Source: Methylophilaceae bacterium (GTDB lineage Bacteria > Pseudomonadota > Gammaproteobacteria > Burkholderiales > Methylophilaceae). From it: 36,729 nucleotides of DNA. The notes beneath the pieces are model-generated. The model was given only the letters and a program-made list of their open reading frames with translations. It did not search any database and was not told the origin of the DNA. The position numbers were made by a program, and so were the translations under genes. Below, one piece after another: positions 16,248-26,038 of the stretch (positions within the stretch are counted from its first letter, which is position 1; every line of letters begins with the position of its first letter). The DNA is taken from contig JANYIK010000166.1 of assembly GCA_025362115.1 (NCBI GenBank), forward strand, positions 1 through 36,729. The letters run 5' to 3'.

Positions 16248-16315
16248 GGCTGCTCCGTATATGGCTACTCCGTATAAAGACGCGTCAGACGGTTAATGCA
16301 ACAAAATAGTAGAAT

Positions 16316-16507
16316 CTAATGATGTTGCAGCACTTCACCCGCTTTTAGCCGGTATTTCGTCCCGCAATATGGGCACATCGCATTGCCGCTATCGGCAATA
16401 TCCAGGAATACACGCGGATGCGAAGCCCATAGCGCTACCTCTTTGGTGGGGCAGTGTAGCGGCAGGTCTTTCGCTGTGACTTCGATCTCGCGGGTGTCTT
16501 GTGCCAT
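16316..16507 (-). CDS. zf-CHCC-type zinc-finger protein
   Basis: 63 aa with LHCPTKE...HPRVFLDI...MCPYCGTKYRL; next to ilvE on the same strand. Confidence 0.85.
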   Translation of the reverse strand: MAQDTREIEVTAKDLPLHCPTKEVALWASHPRVFLDIADSGNAMCPYCGTKYRLKAGEVLQHH

Positions 16508-16525
16508 TTTTCTTAATCCCTCTCC

Positions 16526-17446
16526 TTAAACCAGGGTCAGCCAGCTTTGGTGGCGCGGCGATTTTCCGGTCACTGCGTCAAAGAACAGGCCTTGCAGCTT
16601 TTCCGTGATCGGGCCGCGCGTGCCTTTGCCTATGGCGCGGTTATCCAACTCGCGGATAGGGGTGACCTCAGCCGCAGTGCCGGTAAAAAAGGCTTCGTCG
16701 GCAGAATACACCTCGTCGCGCGTGATGCGTTTCTCGATAACAGACAGGTTGAGTTCGCCCGCCAGTTGGACGATGGTGTCGCGGGTGATGCCTTCCAGCG
16801 CACTGGTTAGGTCTGGCGTGTAGAGCTTGCCGTTACGGATGATGAAGATGTTTTCTCCAGCACCTTCCGCCACGAAGCCATCCACATCCAGCAACAGCGC
16901 CTCGTCATAGCCATCCTGAGCGGCTTCTTGATGGGCGAGAATGCTGTTCATGTAATTGCCGTTGGCCTTGGCCTTGCACATGGTGACGTTGACATGGTGC
17001 CGTGCGAATGATGACGTTTTGACGCGGATGCCGTTCTCCAGCGCTTCTTTGCCCAGATAAGTACCCCAGCTCCAAGCGGCGACGATGACGTGTACCGATA
17101 AGGTTTTGGCAGCGATACCCATGGCTTCAGAGCCGTAGAATGCCATCGGGCGCAGATAGCCTGAATCCAGCTTGTTCTCGCGCACGGCAGCTTTTTGTGC
17201 TTCCATCAGAGTCTTTTTATCGTACGGAATCTTCATGCCGAGGATGTGCGCGGAGCGCAGCAGGCGATCGGTATGTTCCTGCAATCTAAATATCGCAGTG
17301 CCCTTTTCTGTCTTGTAAGCGCGCACGCCTTCAAACACGCCCATGCCGTAGTGCAGGGTGTGGGTGAGTACGTGGGTGGTGGCATCGCGCCAAGGCACCA
17401 TTTTGCCGTCATACCAAATGAGACCATCACGGTCGGCCATAGACAT
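16526..17446 (-). CDS. ilvE: branched-chain amino acid aminotransferase
   Basis: IWYDGKMVPWRDATTHVLTHTLHYGMGVFEGVRAY, EGAGENIFI, FFTGTAAEVTPIRE. Confidence 0.95.
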   Translation of the reverse strand: MSMADRDGLIWYDGKMVPWRDATTHVLTHTLHYGMGVFEGVRAYKTEKGTAIFRLQEHTDRLLRSAHILGMKIPYDKKTLMEAQKAAVRENKLDSGYLRPMAFYGSEAMGIAAKTLSVHVIVAAWSWGTYLGKEALENGIRVKTSSFARHHVNVTMCKAKANGNYMNSILAHQEAAQDGYDEALLLDVDGFVAEGAGENIFIIRNGKLYTPDLTSALEGITRDTIVQLAGELNLSVIEKRITRDEVYSADEAFFTGTAAEVTPIRELDNRAIGKGTRGPITEKLQGLFFDAVTGKSPRHQSWLTLV

Positions 17447-17564
17447 CTTGAAGTTCCCTGTCGAGTGAATTGCTAAAGCGTAATTGTAACCTTTGAAGCC
17501 TGAATACAGGAAGTGGCTTAAAATCCTGCTTGTCTTCCATTTTTTGATATGCTAAATTTCGCCC

Positions 17565-17591
17565 ACTGCGACAGTTAGTCGCAGTTTTTTT
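17565..17591 (+). terminator. intrinsic terminator-like hairpin in the ilvE/coxB intergenic region
   Basis: ACTGCGAC-AGTTA-GTCGCAGT perfect 8-bp stem followed by TTTTTT. Confidence 0.65.
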
Positions 17592-17592
17592 G

Positions 17593-17660
17593 GTTGGTAA
17601 ATGTCCTGATTGAAGGGGGTAGCACAATAACCCCCACCCGACATTGCGCTGCTAACCAAC
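17593..17660 (+). promoter_or_regulatory. structured 5' leader of the cox operon (nested stems)
   Basis: GTTGGT (17593) pairs ACCAAC (17655); AATGTC (17600) pairs GACATT (17640); GGGGGT (17615) pairs ACCCCC (17630). Confidence 0.45.
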
Positions 17661-17759
17661 AAATTAAAAGTGCGGTTTTTCTGTTGGGTGCCAGCTTTGG
17701 TGCCGGGTGGATGTGCCGTCGGTGGATGACAAACTATTTACAATGGGGTGGGTTTAGTT

Positions 17760-18899
17760 ATGAATAAGAGAACCATTCTCTCTTTTTGCGCAGTGTTTTT
17801 ATCTTTCCTTGCTAGTAGCAGTGTGCAAGCGGAATATGCACTGAATCTTAGGGCTCCGGTTACCGAAATCGCTACTCAGATTTACGATTTGCACATGCTG
17901 ATTATGTATGTGTGTATCGCAATTTTTATCGTAGTGTTCAGTATCATGTTTTATTCCCTGTACAAGCATCGCAAATCAGTGGGTCATAAGGCAGTTCAGT
18001 TCCATGAGCATCATATGCTCGAAGTAGTGTGGACTATCATCCCTGCGCTGATTCTGATTGGCATGGCCATTCCCGCAACCAAAACCATTCTCGCCATGAA
18101 GGACACCCGCGAAGCCGACATGAGCATCAAGGCTACGGGACATCAATGGAAATGGGAATATGAGTATTTAGGCAAAGACGTGCGTTTTATTAGCACGTTG
18201 GCCACGCCGCAAGAACAAATTCATGGCACAGCACCAAAAAGCGAACACTATTTGCTGGAAGTTGATAATCCTGTAGTAGTGCCTACCGGTAAAAAGGTGC
18301 GTGTGCTGCTGACCGCTGAGGACGTGATTCACGCTTGGTGGGTGCCATCATTCGGTGTCAAGCAAGACGCTATCCCTGGCTTCATCAAAGAAGTCTGGTT
18401 CAGGGTAGAAAAAGAAGGGACTTACCGCGGCCAGTGCGCCGAGCTTTGTGGTAAGGATCACGGATTTATGCCTATCGTGGTAGAAGCCGTTTCTGAAGAA
18501 AAATTCAATGCGTGGATTGCATCCAAGAAAGCTGCTGCTGCTGAAGCTGCCGCCAGTGGCGACAAGGAATGGAGCAAGGACGACCTGATTGCTAATGGTA
18601 AAACGGTTTATGAGAAGAACTGCGCGGCTTGTCACCAAGCTAGCGGCGCGGGTCTGCCACCGGCATTCCCGGCCTTGACTGGAAGCAAGATTGCTACCGG
18701 GCCGATTTTTGGTGCAGATGGAAAAATGCTCAAAGACGGCCACCTCGATCGGGTGCTTAACGGAGTGCGCGTGATGCCATCATGGAAAGCGCTGTTGAAT
18801 GACGTGGAAATTGCTTCCGTTATTACCTACGAGCGTAATGGCCTTGGTAACTCGACCGGCGACGTGCTGCAACCAGCCCAAGTCAAGGCTGCACGCTAA
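17760..18899 (+). CDS. coxB: cytochrome c oxidase subunit II with C-terminal cytochrome c domain
   Basis: CuA motif CAELCGKDHGFM, CAACH heme-binding motif, two N-terminal TMs. ATG at 17760 preferred over the GTG at 17748. Confidence 0.95.
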   Translation: MNKRTILSFCAVFLSFLASSSVQAEYALNLRAPVTEIATQIYDLHMLIMYVCIAIFIVVFSIMFYSLYKHRKSVGHKAVQFHEHHMLEVVWTIIPALILIGMAIPATKTILAMKDTREADMSIKATGHQWKWEYEYLGKDVRFISTLATPQEQIHGTAPKSEHYLLEVDNPVVVPTGKKVRVLLTAEDVIHAWWVPSFGVKQDAIPGFIKEVWFRVEKEGTYRGQCAELCGKDHGFMPIVVEAVSEEKFNAWIASKKAAAAEAAASGDKEWSKDDLIANGKTVYEKNCAACHQASGAGLPPAFPALTGSKIATGPIFGADGKMLKDGHLDRVLNGVRVMPSWKALLNDVEIASVITYERNGLGNSTGDVLQPAQVKAAR

Positions 18900-18947
18900 G
18901 ACACTTACTATTAGATTTGAACAAGCTGTAGTTTTAAGGAGAAATTG

Positions 18948-20537
18948 ATGAGTACCGCAACCGCAAAACATCACGACGATCATGGACACGATAGCCATGG
19001 TCACCCTACCGGGCTAATGCGTTGGGTTAAATCCACCAACCATAAAGACATTGGCACCATGTACCTGTGGTTCGCTTTTACCATGTTCCTGTTCGCAGGC
19101 GCTATGGCCATGGGTATCCGCGCTGAATTGTTTCAGCCCGGGTTACAGTTTTTTCAACCGCAAGTGTTCAATCAGCTTACCACTTTGCATGGGCTGATTA
19201 TGATTTTCGGTGCCATCATGCCGGCCTTTGTGGGCTTTGCTAATTGGCAGGTGCCGTTGATGATAGGTGCGCCGGATATGGCCTTCCCGCGGCTCAATAA
19301 TATGAGTTTCTGGTTGCTGATCCCTGCGGCACTGTTGTTGGTGACCTCGATTTTCGTTCCCGGTGGTGCGGTTGCCGGTGGCTGGACGATGTATCCGCCA
19401 CTGGCGATTCAGGGCGGCTTGTCTATGGATATGAGCATTTTTGCGCTGCATATATTGGGCGTGTCATCCATTGTCGGCTCCATCAACATCATTACCACCA
19501 TCTTTAACATGCGTGCCCCCGGCATGACCTTGATGAAAATGCCGATGTTTGTTTGGACATGGCTGATCACCGCATATCTGCTGATTGCGGCGATGCCGGT
19601 GTTGGCTGGTGCATTGACCATGATGATTACCGACCGTCACTTCGGTACTCACTTCTTCAACGCTGCCGGTGGTGGTGATCCTGTGTTGTTCCAGCATGTG
19701 TTCTGGTTCTTCGGACATCCCGAGGTGTACATCATGATTCTGCCGGCTTTCGGCATTCTGTCCACCATTATCCCCACCTTCGCACGCAAGCCACTGTTTG
19801 GTTATACTTCCATGGTGTACGCCACCACCGCGATTGCGGTGCTGTCCTTCGTCGTATGGGCGCACCACATGTTCACCACCGGTATGCCAGTCGCTGGTCA
19901 GCTGTTCTTCATGTACAGCACCATGCTGATTTCTGTGCCAACCGGGGTGAAAGTGTTCAACTGGGTGGCGACCATGTGGAAGGGTTCCATTACTTTCGAG
20001 ACACCGATGCTGTTTGCGGTGGCCGTGGTATTCCTGTTCACCATTGGTGGATTGAGTGGCCTGGTACTGGCGATTTTGCCGGTGGATATCCAATTGCAGG
20101 ACACTTATTACGTGGTAGCTCACTTCCACTACGTGCTGTTCTCCGGTGCTGCTATGTCTATCATGGGTGGTGTTTATTACTGGATACCCAAATGGACCGG
20201 CCATATGTATGACGAAACCTTGGGTAAGTGGCATTTCTGGTTGACTACCATTGCTTTCAACGTCACCTTCTTCCCGATGCACTTTACTGGATTGGCTGGT
20301 ATGCCACGCCGTATTCCTGACTATTCGCAACAGTTTGCCGAGTTTAATATGATCTCCTCATATGGTGCATTTGTTCTGGGTCTCAGCCAACTGCTGTTCC
20401 TGTATGTGGTGATTAAGTGCATTAAGGGAGGTGCAAAAGCGTCAGCTAGTCCATGGGAAGGCGCACATGGCTTGGAGTGGACTGTGCCTTCACCTGCACC
20501 GTTCCATACTTTTGAAACCCCGCCGGTTGTGAAGTAA
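18948..20537 (+). CDS. ctaD: cytochrome c oxidase subunit I
   Basis: [55 protein letters not shown]; preceded by AAGGAGA. Confidence 0.97.
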   Translation: MSTATAKHHDDHGHDSHGHPTGLMRWVKSTNHKDIGTMYLWFAFTMFLFAGAMAMGIRAELFQPGLQFFQPQVFNQLTTLHGLIMIFGAIMPAFVGFANWQVPLMIGAPDMAFPRLNNMSFWLLIPAALLLVTSIFVPGGAVAGGWTMYPPLAIQGGLSMDMSIFALHILGVSSIVGSINIITTIFNMRAPGMTLMKMPMFVWTWLITAYLLIAAMPVLAGALTMMITDRHFGTHFFNAAGGGDPVLFQHVFWFFGHPEVYIMILPAFGILSTIIPTFARKPLFGYTSMVYATTAIAVLSFVVWAHHMFTTGMPVAGQLFFMYSTMLISVPTGVKVFNWVATMWKGSITFETPMLFAVAVVFLFTIGGLSGLVLAILPVDIQLQDTYYVVAHFHYVLFSGAAMSIMGGVYYWIPKWTGHMYDETLGKWHFWLTTIAFNVTFFPMHFTGLAGMPRRIPDYSQQFAEFNMISSYGAFVLGLSQLLFLYVVIKCIKGGAKASASPWEGAHGLEWTVPSPAPFHTFETPPVVK

Positions 20538-20564
20538 GCTTAAGCAAACTAATTAGGAGCAAAC

Positions 20565-21392
20565 ATGAGACAGAGTACAAAAAATTATTATCTGCCAGCC
20601 CCATCTTTCTGGCCGGCTATTGCGGCAACCGCTTTGTTCTTGATGTTCGGCGGTTTTGCCATGGCCTTAAATCAGATTGGGCTGGGTAAACCGGTGATGA
20701 TCGCTGGCGGACTGGTTTTTGTCTACTTGCTGCGAGGCTGGTTCAGTGAGGTGATTAAGGAAAGCATCAGTAAGGTCTATAACACGCAGGTTGATCATTC
20801 CTTTCGTTGGGGCATGGGCTGGTTCATTTTTTCCGAAGTCATGTTCTTCTTCGGTTTCTTCGGTGCTTTGTTCTATGCGCGTAACGTGTCTTTGCATTGG
20901 CTGGCTGATGCTCAATTACTGTGGCCCGGCTTTGTAGCTACGTGGCCTAGCGCTGGCCCTAAGCTGGTGCTGGAAGGGCACATGGCACCTTGGGGTCTAC
21001 CTGCCATTAACACTTTGTTGCTGCTTACTTCTGGTGCAACCTTGACTTGGGCGCACTGGGGCTTGATGAAGAACAATCGTAATCAACTCACGATTGGCTT
21101 GGTTCTGACCATTGCTTTGGGTGTTGCCTTTTTGACTCTGCAAGCGCATGAATATGCCGAAGCGGCCTTCACTATCAAGTCTGGCATCTATGGGGCTACC
21201 TTCTATATGTTGACTGGCTTCCACGGCTTGCATGTGACGATGGGCGCCATCATGTTGACCATCATTCTGCTACGTGTCAGGAGTGGTCACTTTGATGCGC
21301 ACAACCACTTTGGATTTGAAGCGGTGGCTTGGTACTGGCACTTTGTGGACGTGGTGTGGTTGTTCCTGTTCATATTCGTTTATTGGTTGTAG
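20565..21392 (+). CDS. ctaE: cytochrome c oxidase subunit III
   Basis: FRWGMGWFIFSEVMFFFGFFGALFYAR, GFHGLHVTMG, WYWHFVDVVWLFLFIFVYW. Confidence 0.96.
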   Translation: MRQSTKNYYLPAPSFWPAIAATALFLMFGGFAMALNQIGLGKPVMIAGGLVFVYLLRGWFSEVIKESISKVYNTQVDHSFRWGMGWFIFSEVMFFFGFFGALFYARNVSLHWLADAQLLWPGFVATWPSAGPKLVLEGHMAPWGLPAINTLLLLTSGATLTWAHWGLMKNNRNQLTIGLVLTIALGVAFLTLQAHEYAEAAFTIKSGIYGATFYMLTGFHGLHVTMGAIMLTIILLRVRSGHFDAHNHFGFEAVAWYWHFVDVVWLFLFIFVYWL

Positions 21393-21411
21393 GTATTAGT
21401 TAGATTCACCT

Positions 21412-21447
21412 AACGCCACAGGGTGTTTCCTGTGGCGTTTTGTTTTT
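21412..21447 (+). terminator. intrinsic terminator after cox subunit III
   Basis: AACGCCACAGG-GTGTTT-CCTGTGGCGTT, an 11-bp perfect stem followed by TTGTTTTT. Confidence 0.88.
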
Positions 21448-21469
21448 AAGCTTCCGAATCGGGGGGGCT

Positions 21470-21946
21470 ATGACCTTATCTGTGGTAGATGCCAGCACCA
21501 GCTACAAAGCCATCTCAAAGCCTAATAGCTCTTTAAGTTCCTCAGGCAAGATTAGGGTGGTATTGTTGCTGACGGTGATTCCATGTTGTATTGCGGTAGG
21601 ATTCGCCTTGTTAGGTGCTTGGTTGGTGTTGCCTTTTGTGGGGCTGGAAATTTTTGCGCTAGGCTTTGCGTTTTATCACGTCAACAGTCACGCAGAGGAC
21701 TATGAAAGTATTAGCATAGACGGCGACAGCCTAGTGGTGGAGCGGCGTACTAGGCGGCAGTTTAGCCAATTTGTACTCAGTCCGTATTGGGCAAAACTGG
21801 TTCGCCATGAGTTGCCGAATGGAGAATTGCGTTTAGGCCTACTTTCGCACGGCAAGGAATTTGAAATTGGGCGTTATTTAACTAAAAAGCAACGTGAACT
21901 TTTGGCAAGACAGATATACAACCATATCGGTACGCCATACAAATAG
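21470..21946 (+). CDS. DUF2244-like membrane protein
   Basis: Two TMs then SISIDGDSLVVERR...FVLSPYWAKLVRHE...LRLGLLSHGKEFEIGRYLTKKQRELLARQI. Internal ATG at 21470 preferred over 21440. Confidence 0.75.
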   Translation: MTLSVVDASTSYKAISKPNSSLSSSGKIRVVLLLTVIPCCIAVGFALLGAWLVLPFVGLEIFALGFAFYHVNSHAEDYESISIDGDSLVVERRTRRQFSQFVLSPYWAKLVRHELPNGELRLGLLSHGKEFEIGRYLTKKQRELLARQIYNHIGTPYK

Positions 21947-21954
21947 AGAAAAAT

Positions 21955-22068
21955 ATGGAACAAGACAATCAGAAAAAACGCCGTAGAAATTTGCTGATAG
22001 GCTGGTCAATAGGCATATTGGCAGTGGTTTTGTACTTCACTTCTATCTTCTACGGCATGGGTAAATGA
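21955..22068 (+). CDS. 37-aa single-TM cytochrome oxidase small assembly-type protein
   Basis: MEQDNQKKRRRNLLIGWSIGILAVVLYFTSIFYGMGK read directly; ATGA overlap with ctaG at 22065. Absent from the supplied ORF track because it is below 60 aa. Confidence 0.8.
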   Translation: MEQDNQKKRRRNLLIGWSIGILAVVLYFTSIFYGMGK

Positions 22069-22625
22069 AGTTGCAAGTAGTAGCTTTAAATAAACGTTTA
22101 GCTTGGAAGTTGAGTCTGATCGTGCTCGCAGGGCTATTATTCGGCTTCGCCATCGCGCCCATTTATGACGTGATGTGCAAAAAATTCGCCTTGAATGGTC
22201 GCGCGGATAGCAACGCCACCTTGATGGCTAGCGGACAAAAAATAGACAAAACGCGCTGGGTCACGGTTATTTTTACTGGTAATACCATGCCTGGCTTGGA
22301 CTGGAGCTTTCATCCCAAGCAAGACACTATGCGTGTGCATCCTGGCGAGATGAATCTCACCAGTTATGTGGCCAAAAATAACGCAGGAGCAGGGGTCATG
22401 GGGGTTGCGGTGCCTAGCATTACGCCAGAATTGGCCGCGCTTTACTTCAAAAAAATCGAATGTTTTTGTTTTAAGCAGCAAACCCTGAAAGCGGGCGAAA
22501 GCCGAGAAATGCCAGTGATGTTTTACGTCAAGACCGATCTGCCCGAGGACGTGCATACCTTGACGTTGTCATATGCGTTTTACAATGGTACGGCCAATAA
22601 CGTAAAGCAGACAGCGACCAACTAG
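22065..22625 (+). CDS. ctaG: cytochrome c oxidase assembly protein CtaG (Cox11)
   Basis: APIYDVMCKKFALNGR, YFKKIECFCFKQQ copper-binding CFCF, PVMFYVKTDL. Confidence 0.95.
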   Translation: MKLQVVALNKRLAWKLSLIVLAGLLFGFAIAPIYDVMCKKFALNGRADSNATLMASGQKIDKTRWVTVIFTGNTMPGLDWSFHPKQDTMRVHPGEMNLTSYVAKNNAGAGVMGVAVPSITPELAALYFKKIECFCFKQQTLKAGESREMPVMFYVKTDLPEDVHTLTLSYAFYNGTANNVKQTATN

Positions 22626-22828
22626 AGCGGCGTGGGGTTGGGATGGCCGATGACACCGAGATAAAAGCCTAACATCAGCAACAGGAACAACCCCAGAGAC
22701 AAGGAAATACGCCAAGTGAGCGCCTTGACGGTTTTTTCGCTGTTGTCGCCCTTCATCAAATAGTACAAAGCGGAAAATAGACTGCCAGCGATGAGCAGCA
22801 GCATGATGACAATGAGAAGTTTAACCAT
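22622..22828 (-). CDS. DUF2909-like twin transmembrane protein
   Basis: About 68 aa with two TM segments (LLIVIMLLLIAGSLFSALYYLMKG / WRISLSLGLFLLLMLGFYLGVI) in the position usual for this family in cox loci. Confidence 0.75.
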   Translation of the reverse strand: MVKLLIVIMLLLIAGSLFSALYYLMKGDNSEKTVKALTWRISLSLGLFLLLMLGFYLGVIGHPNPTPL

Positions 22829-22894
22829 GACCAATCCTAGTTGGGCGTATGCGGATGATTATGCGGGGTCAGTCGCCAGATTGCAATCCATAAT

Positions 22895-23608
22895 ATGATG
22901 GTGAAGTTTCGTCCTAGTCTATTCATGACTATCGCCATGTTGCTAACAGCCACGCTGTGCGTCAAAGCCGGGTTGTGGCAATACGGCAAGGCGCAAGCCA
23001 AACAGGCGTTGCAAGCGCAGCTCGAACTGAGTCTGAAGCAAGCCCCAGTGGCACTGCCGCAGAAGATTGTAGATATGGATCGCTGGCGTTATCGTCGCGT
23101 CAAGTTCGCTGGGTTTTACCAGCCGCGTTACCAAATTCTGCTGGATAACCAGGTGGAAAACACCATGGTTGGTTACCATGTGTTGACACCGATGCAAGTG
23201 GAAGGTGGTGCGGTAGTGTTGGTTAATCGGGGTTGGATTCAAGGTTCGACAGATAGGCGAGTGCCAGTGATAGATACGCCGTCTGGCAAGCAGGAGTTGG
23301 AAGGTGACATTGTGTTTCCCTCGGCAAAGTTTTTCACGCTGGAAGCGCCGCCTACTAAAAATGCAAGCTGGCAGCCAGTTTGGCAAAATCTGGATATGAT
23401 GCGCTATCTCAAAACCGTGCCGTTTGTCGTGCAGCCTTTTGTGGTGCGTTTGGATGCCCAAAGTGAGGCAGGAGGTTTTGTGCGAAACTGGCCGCCGCCC
23501 GGCAACAACATCGCCATGCACTTGGGCTATGCTTATCAATGGTTTGGCTTCGCGTTGACCTTGTTAGTGATTTATATCGTATTGAATATTAAGAAAGTGG
23601 AGTCTTGA
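22895..23608 (+). CDS. SURF1 family cytochrome oxidase assembly protein
   Basis: LGLWQ-like KAGLWQYGKAQAKQ, VLVNRGWIQ, NIAMHLGYAYQWFGFALTLLVIYI. Confidence 0.9.
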   Translation: MMVKFRPSLFMTIAMLLTATLCVKAGLWQYGKAQAKQALQAQLELSLKQAPVALPQKIVDMDRWRYRRVKFAGFYQPRYQILLDNQVENTMVGYHVLTPMQVEGGAVVLVNRGWIQGSTDRRVPVIDTPSGKQELEGDIVFPSAKFFTLEAPPTKNASWQPVWQNLDMMRYLKTVPFVVQPFVVRLDAQSEAGGFVRNWPPPGNNIAMHLGYAYQWFGFALTLLVIYIVLNIKKVES

Positions 23609-23609
23609 A

Positions 23610-24173
23610 ATGCAGTCTAGTTCTGGTAGAAAAACCTTACTCATTCTTGCGCTGGTGTTTTTAATGCCCTTCACCTTGGCAGCCACCTTGCATTTAGTGG
23701 GTTGGCGGGCAAATGTGCATAGTTATGGTGAGTTAGTACAGCCACCACAGAGCTTGCGATTCCGCGATTTACAGGATGTTCAAGGTAAGCCATTCAGTGC
23801 CAATCAATGGGCAAAGAAGTGGACCATAGTAATAGTGGCGAACGAGTGTGAAGCCAGTTGCCAAGAACAACTGCAAATACTGCAGAATCTGCGCATTTCC
23901 TTAAATAAAGACGCAAACCGTGTCCAGCAAGTTTTGCTGCTCACCGCCGAAAGTAAAATCCTTCCGCCGCAAAATGTCATCGTGCTGAAGGGTGCTGGAA
24001 TTGATGATTTTTCTAGACAGTTCAAAGTAGCAAACCAGCCCACACCGCAAGCGGGGCGCGTCTATCTGGTGGATCCATTGGGAAATTTGATGATGAGCTA
24101 TGCACCGAGTTTCGAACCTAAAGGCGTGCGCCATGACTTGGAGCGCCTGTTAAAAAATTCGTGGGCAGGTTGA
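23610..24173 (+). CDS. membrane-anchored SCO/thioredoxin-like protein of the cox locus
   Basis: N-terminal TM then thioredoxin-like WTIVIVANECEASCQEQLQILQ (CxxxC) and RVYLVDPLGNLMMSY. Confidence 0.65.
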   Translation: MQSSSGRKTLLILALVFLMPFTLAATLHLVGWRANVHSYGELVQPPQSLRFRDLQDVQGKPFSANQWAKKWTIVIVANECEASCQEQLQILQNLRISLNKDANRVQQVLLLTAESKILPPQNVIVLKGAGIDDFSRQFKVANQPTPQAGRVYLVDPLGNLMMSYAPSFEPKGVRHDLERLLKNSWAG

Positions 24174-24177
24174 GCAT

Positions 24178-25125
24178 ATGTTCAAAAAAATAGTATTGGT
24201 CGCCACTGTGCTGGCTTTATGTGTGGTGGTTTTGGGTGCCTATGTGCGCTTATCGGATGCTGGATTGGGCTGTCCGGACTGGCCAGGATGCTATGGTCAT
24301 ATTACGGTGCCGCACACCAGTGACGCTGTGACGGCTTTTCCTGACAAGCCATTGGAAACACACAAGGCGTGGAAAGAGATGGCACATCGCTATTTTGCGG
24401 GCACTTTGGGCTTGTTGATTTTGGCAGTTTTTGTCACGGCATGGCGCAATCGTCGCGTCGCCTCTCCCGCATTGCCAAGCGCCTTGCTGATATTGGTGAT
24501 ATTCCAAGCGGCGCTGGGTATGTGGACGGTAACTTTGCTGTTGAAGCCGGTGATTGTGAGTTTACATTTGATCGGAGGCATGACCACGTTGGGCTTGTTG
24601 ACCTGGCTCGCCAGCCGTCGTTTGGCAACGGTTTCGCATCCCGCCATACGGCCTTGGGCGCTGTTGGCGCTGCTGGTGTTGGCCTGTCAAATAATATTAG
24701 GTGGTTGGACTAGTACCAATTATGCCGCGCTGGCTTGCCCTGATTTTCCCGCATGCCAAGGCATGTTGTTGCCGCCTACCGATTTTGCCAACGCCTTTCA
24801 TCTGGTGCGTGAATTGGGAGTGAATGCTGACGGTAGTCAGCTGTCGCTGGCCTCGCTCACCGCCATTCACCTTATGCACAGGCTGGGTGCGCTGATCACC
24901 TTCCTTTATCTGGGGTGGTTTGGCAGCAAATTGCTGAAAATTCCCGGCTTGAGTTTTTTGGGCAAAGTGCTGTTGACCGCGCTATTGGCGCAAGTTGCCT
25001 TGGGCATCAGCAATGTGGTGTTTAGCCTGCCATTAGCTGTGGCGGTGGGGCATAATGCGGGTGCCGCAATACTATTGATGGTGCTGGTAGTGATAAACTC
25101 AAATTTGACTCCCAAAGATAAATAA
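24178..25125 (+). CDS. ctaA: heme A synthase (COX15/CtaA)
   Basis: [46 protein letters not shown]. Confidence 0.95.
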   Translation: MFKKIVLVATVLALCVVVLGAYVRLSDAGLGCPDWPGCYGHITVPHTSDAVTAFPDKPLETHKAWKEMAHRYFAGTLGLLILAVFVTAWRNRRVASPALPSALLILVIFQAALGMWTVTLLLKPVIVSLHLIGGMTTLGLLTWLASRRLATVSHPAIRPWALLALLVLACQIILGGWTSTNYAALACPDFPACQGMLLPPTDFANAFHLVRELGVNADGSQLSLASLTAIHLMHRLGALITFLYLGWFGSKLLKIPGLSFLGKVLLTALLAQVALGISNVVFSLPLAVAVGHNAGAAILLMVLVVINSNLTPKDK

Positions 25126-25127
25126 GC

Positions 25128-26036
25128 ATGACAACGGCAAGCAAAATGATGAACCACATAAGTTTTGGAGATAGTTGCCGAAACTTTTTGACCATGTGTA
25201 AGCCGCGCGTGACCGGCTTGATCGTATTTACCGCGATTATTGGTATGTTTCTCGCCACGCCTGGCATGGTGCCACTGAATATCCTATTGGCGGCAAGTAT
25301 AGGTATAGGTTTGGCTTCGGGGGCAGCAGCAGCATTTAATTGCCTGATAGAGCAAAAAATTGATGCACGGATGGCGCGCACTCGTGCACGACCATTGCCT
25401 ACAGGGCAAGTGACTTCCAGTCAGACCTTTATTTTTGCTAGTGTAGTTGGTTCTAGTGGCTTGGGCATCCTGTACTTTTTAGTCAATCCGCTGACTATGT
25501 GGCTCACTTTCGCGACCTTTCTAGGTTACGCGGTCATCTATACTGTTTTTCTCAAGCCTGCCACCCCTATGAATATTGTCATCGGAGGTTTCTCTGGAGC
25601 TATGCCTCCGGCATTAGGATGGGCGGCGGTGACTGGGACAGTTTCGCCAGAAGCGTGGATTTTGGTGCTAATCATCTTTGCCTGGACCCCACCACATTTC
25701 TGGGCGCTCGCACTCTATCGTCGTGAAGAGTATGCGGCTTCTGGTTTGCCTATGTTGCCAGTGACGCACGGCGAGGAATACACGCGCTTGCAGATTCTGC
25801 TCTACACCATCATCTTGGTCGCAGTGACTTTGATGCCTTTAGCGCTGGGTATGAGTGGTTGGGTTTTTGTGCTGGGTTCTGCGGTACTTAATACCATGTT
25901 CATGCGTTATGCCATTGCTATATATAGGGTGTATAGCGACGAACTCGCCAAGCGCACTTTCCGCTTTTCTATCTGGTACTTGATGTGGATGTTCGCTGTA
26001 TTGCTAGTAGATCACTATTTCTTCTACCCTATTTAA
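25128..26036 (+). CDS. ctaB: protoheme IX farnesyltransferase (heme O synthase)
   Basis: [69 protein letters not shown]. Confidence 0.95.
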   Translation: MTTASKMMNHISFGDSCRNFLTMCKPRVTGLIVFTAIIGMFLATPGMVPLNILLAASIGIGLASGAAAAFNCLIEQKIDARMARTRARPLPTGQVTSSQTFIFASVVGSSGLGILYFLVNPLTMWLTFATFLGYAVIYTVFLKPATPMNIVIGGFSGAMPPALGWAAVTGTVSPEAWILVLIIFAWTPPHFWALALYRREEYAASGLPMLPVTHGEEYTRLQILLYTIILVAVTLMPLALGMSGWVFVLGSAVLNTMFMRYAIAIYRVYSDELAKRTFRFSIWYLMWMFAVLLVDHYFFYPI

Positions 26037-26038
26037 TC

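Noticed and set aside
17427-17627. 66-aa minus-strand ORF in the ilvE/coxB intergenic region
   Set aside because: Overlaps the ilvE start and a palindromic terminator-like element; no domain signature.
19464-20330. 288-aa minus-strand ORF opposite ctaD
   Set aside because: Antisense shadow of the strongly conserved oxidase subunit I; low-complexity His/Gln/Gly-rich translation with no recognisable domain.
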